IMG/VR virus record: IMGVR_UViG_3300042296_000097
Location: 1 to 47,794 of that record
Reading direction: 5' to 3' (one strand)
DNA from: a virus
DNA length: 47,794 nt
Below are positions 46,152-47,794 of this stretch, one piece after another (positions within the stretch are counted from its first letter, which is position 1; each line of letters begins with the position of its first letter). A program made the position numbers and the translations under genes. The notes under the pieces are model-generated. The model saw only the letters and a program-made list of their open reading frames with translations, did no database searches and was not told the DNA's origin.

Positions 46152-47794
46152 GAGCAGACTCTTCAGCGGTAAGATAAAAAAGTTAAGCGGAGGGCAACTC
46201 TCCGTTGATCGCTACGAATATTTAGATGTAAGTCAAGCGGAACCTGACTTGGGTCTACCCAACGATGACAATTCTGTATTATTAGGTAGTATCGATGGTT
46301 TAAGATATTGGTCACAAACATTAACTAATCTAACTTTAGATTTTGTTACAATAACTACAGGAACTGTAAGCGGTATCCTATCAATAGTCAATGACACAGA
46401 ATCTACTAGCACTACAACGGGTGCATTGGTTATTTCTGGCGGCCTAGGAGTCGGTGGCAATATATACTTTGGCGGTGACCTATATCAGAATGGAACGTTA
46501 TTCACTAGTGGAATAAATGCCAATTCTACTATAACTGCTGCCAGCATAGTGTTGACAACTGCAACACAGTCAACATCAACTGTTACGGGCTCATTAGTAG
46601 TAGCAGGCGGAGTGGGCATCGGCGGAAACCTATATGTAGGTGGTGAGATTGTTGCTGAAAAGTTAACAATACAGCTGACTACAATTACTACAACATCTAT
46701 TGTCACTGATGATGTATTCACAGTGGACAATGATACTAACTCCGTATCAACAGAAACTGGTGCGTTAGTAGTTGCCGGTGGCGCGGGCATTGGTAAGGAT
46801 CTACAAATTGCCGGAGAGATATTCAGAAATGGAATCAGTGTAGGCTACGGATATACTGGATCTAGAGGCTATGACGGATCACAAGGGTATACTGGTAGTC
46901 AAGGCGATACGGGATATACAGGTAGCCAAGGAGACCCGGGTACAGACGGTACTAATGGCTCAGATGGCGCTGATGGTTATACTGGCAGTCAGGGAGATAT
47001 TGGCTATACTGGTAGTCAGGGATTTACTGGTAGTCAGGGATTTACTGGTAGTCAGGGGTTCACTGGTAGTCAAGGTTATACAGGTAGTCAAGGAGATATT
47101 GGCTATACCGGAAGTCAAGGATTTACTGGTAGTCAAGGTTATACAGGTAGTCAAGGAGATATTGGCTATACCGGAAGTCAAGGATTTACTGGCAGTGTTG
47201 GATTTGTGGGTAGTCAAGGAGATATTGGCTATACCGGGAGTCAAGGATTTACTGGCAGTGTTGGATTTGTGGGTAGTCAAGGAGATATTGGCTATACCGG
47301 AAGTCAAGGATTTACTGGCAGTCAAGGTTATACAGGTAGTCAAGGAGATATTGGCTATACTGGATCACAAGGAGTCGGATTCACTGGTTCGGCAAGCACT
47401 GTTATTGGATATACTGGTAGTCAAGGATATACTGGTAGTCAAGGAAATGACGGAACTTCTGTGGCTATCGTTGGGTCTACTTCTACTTACACTGCGTTAC
47501 CTGATCCTTATTCAGGCAATATAGGCGACGGATACATTACAACAGACAATGGATATCTTAATGTTTGGACTGGTTCAACATGGAATGCAGTTGGCAGCAT
47601 TGTTGGGCCGCAGGGGGATATTGGCTATACCGGTAGTCAGGGATTTACTGGCAGTGTTGGATTTGTGGGAAGTCAAGGATTCACTGGTAGTCAGGGAGTT
47701 GGATTCACTGGTAGTCAAGGTATTAATGGATATGACGGAAGTCAAGGATTCACTGGTAGTCAGGGAGTTGGATTCACTGGTAGTCAAGGTATTA
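46144..47794 (+). CDS. Collagen-like fibre protein (runs off the window)
   Basis: An open frame from the ATG at 46144 to the window end (over 550 codons, no stop). The first 240 residues hold three copies of a TGALVVAGGVGIGGNLYVGG-type beta repeat found in phage fibres. Then GYTGSQG triplets continue, with an IGDGYITTDNGYLNVW module near residue 460 almost the same as in the 37199 gene. The start overlaps the previous gene by 8 bases. A fibre related to, and probably exchanging modules with, the 37199 and 38914 proteins. Confidence 0.8.
   Translation, partial: MSKSRLFSGKIKKLSGGQLSVDRYEYLDVSQAEPDLGLPNDDNSVLLGSIDGLRYWSQTLTNLTLDFVTITTGTVSGILSIVNDTESTSTTTGALVISGGLGVGGNIYFGGDLYQNGTLFTSGINANSTITAASIVLTTATQSTSTVTGSLVVAGGVGIGGNLYVGGEIVAEKLTIQLTTITTTSIVTDDVFTVDNDTNSVSTETGALVVAGGAGIGKDLQIAGEIFRNGISVGYGYTGSRGYDGSQGYTGSQGDTGYTGSQGDPGTDGTNGSDGADGYTGSQGDIGYTGSQGFTGSQGFTGSQGFTGSQGYTGSQGDIGYTGSQGFTGSQGYTGSQGDIGYTGSQGFTGSVGFVGSQGDIGYTGSQGFTGSVGFVGSQGDIGYTGSQGFTGSQGYTGSQGDIGYTGSQGVGFTGSASTVIGYTGSQGYTGSQGNDGTSVAIVGSTSTYTALPDPYSGNIGDGYITTDNGYLNVWTGSTWNAVGSIVGPQGDIGYTGSQGFTGSVGFVGSQGFTGSQGVGFTGSQGINGYDGSQGFTGSQGVGFTGSQGI
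47089..47363 (+). repeat. 63-bp tandem repeat in the last fibre gene
   Basis: CAAGGAGATATTGGCTATA starts at 47089, 47152, 47215, 47278 and 47341: five copies exactly 63 bp (21 codons) apart, nearly identical at synonymous positions. Confidence 0.85.

Noticed and set aside
37664-47363. CRISPR or transposon repeats in the fibre genes
   Set aside because: All exact repeats are multiples of three bases and encode Gly-X-Y triplets in the sense frame; they are protein-coding tandem repeats.
46871-47524. 217-codon frame rich in Val, Leu, Lys and Asp
   Set aside because: An out-of-frame reading of the 63-bp collagen-like repeat inside the longer frame from 46144; its repetitive look only mirrors the DNA repeat.

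Overview
The window reads as part of the genome of a tailed double-stranded DNA phage with T4-type late transcription, infecting a Gram-negative bacterium. The evidence is: very small genes packed with start/stop overlaps; a phage tRNA; a T4 gp30-like ATP-dependent DNA ligase; an HNH nuclease; a SleB-type lysin; a long run of fibre and virion proteins rich in collagen-like and Ig-like repeats; and T4-like late promoter boxes (NNTAAATA) a few bases upstream of structural genes. The host assignment is inference. It rests on consensus sigma-70 promoters, heptosyltransferase-like enzymes and a proteobacterial-looking IF-1. No capsid, terminase or polymerase gene is present to place the phage more exactly.

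Layout. 1-11500 (minus strand): about 35 small, mostly unrecognised genes in units of one to three, plus tRNA-Arg(TCT). Nearly every unit has its own near-perfect promoter (TTGACA, 17 bp, TATAAT) with a shared spacer motif and recurring leaders. These are likely early, host-takeover genes. Two such promoters head stretches with no open frame but strong predicted RNA folding (about 1602-1726 and 8804-8984). 11606-11857: one AT-rich plus-strand gene. 11858-12626: a 0.77 kb gene-free region with a third promoter-headed structured segment and a 57-bp-period repeat, sitting at the switch between early and late gene blocks. 12627-14125 (minus): two heptosyltransferase-like (GT9) genes. 14201-17401 (plus): three virion-type genes.

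17441-26352: a modification island. It holds three consecutive twitch-type radical SAM proteins (the first fused to a glycosyltransferase-like domain and N-terminal repeats), then on the minus strand a B12-type radical SAM and a methyltransferase, and on the plus strand a second methyltransferase-like gene. 26452-30893: SleB-type hydrolase, a holin-like membrane protein, a 54-residue protein with ten cysteines, an A-type Fe-S carrier, DNA ligase, a full-length translation factor IF-1 and an HNH endonuclease. 30970-47794 (plus): a late structural block of tail-fibre and adhesin genes. It includes five proteins with collagen-like Gly-X-Y tracts, a cupredoxin-like fibre tip, twelve He_PIG Ig-like repeats, a beta-helix spike and, within the block, an exported thermonuclease.

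How it may work together (inference): sigma-70 cassettes turn on the small early genes and, separately, the lysin and ligase. The late boxes turn on fibre genes, the glycosyltransferases, the B12 radical SAM operon, the Cys-rich operon and the Fe-S carrier. The Fe-S carrier could supply clusters to the four phage radical SAM enzymes, which with the glycosyl- and methyltransferases could modify a virion protein, a fibre glycan or a host surface glycan. This island is the strongest candidate for an undescribed system in the window.
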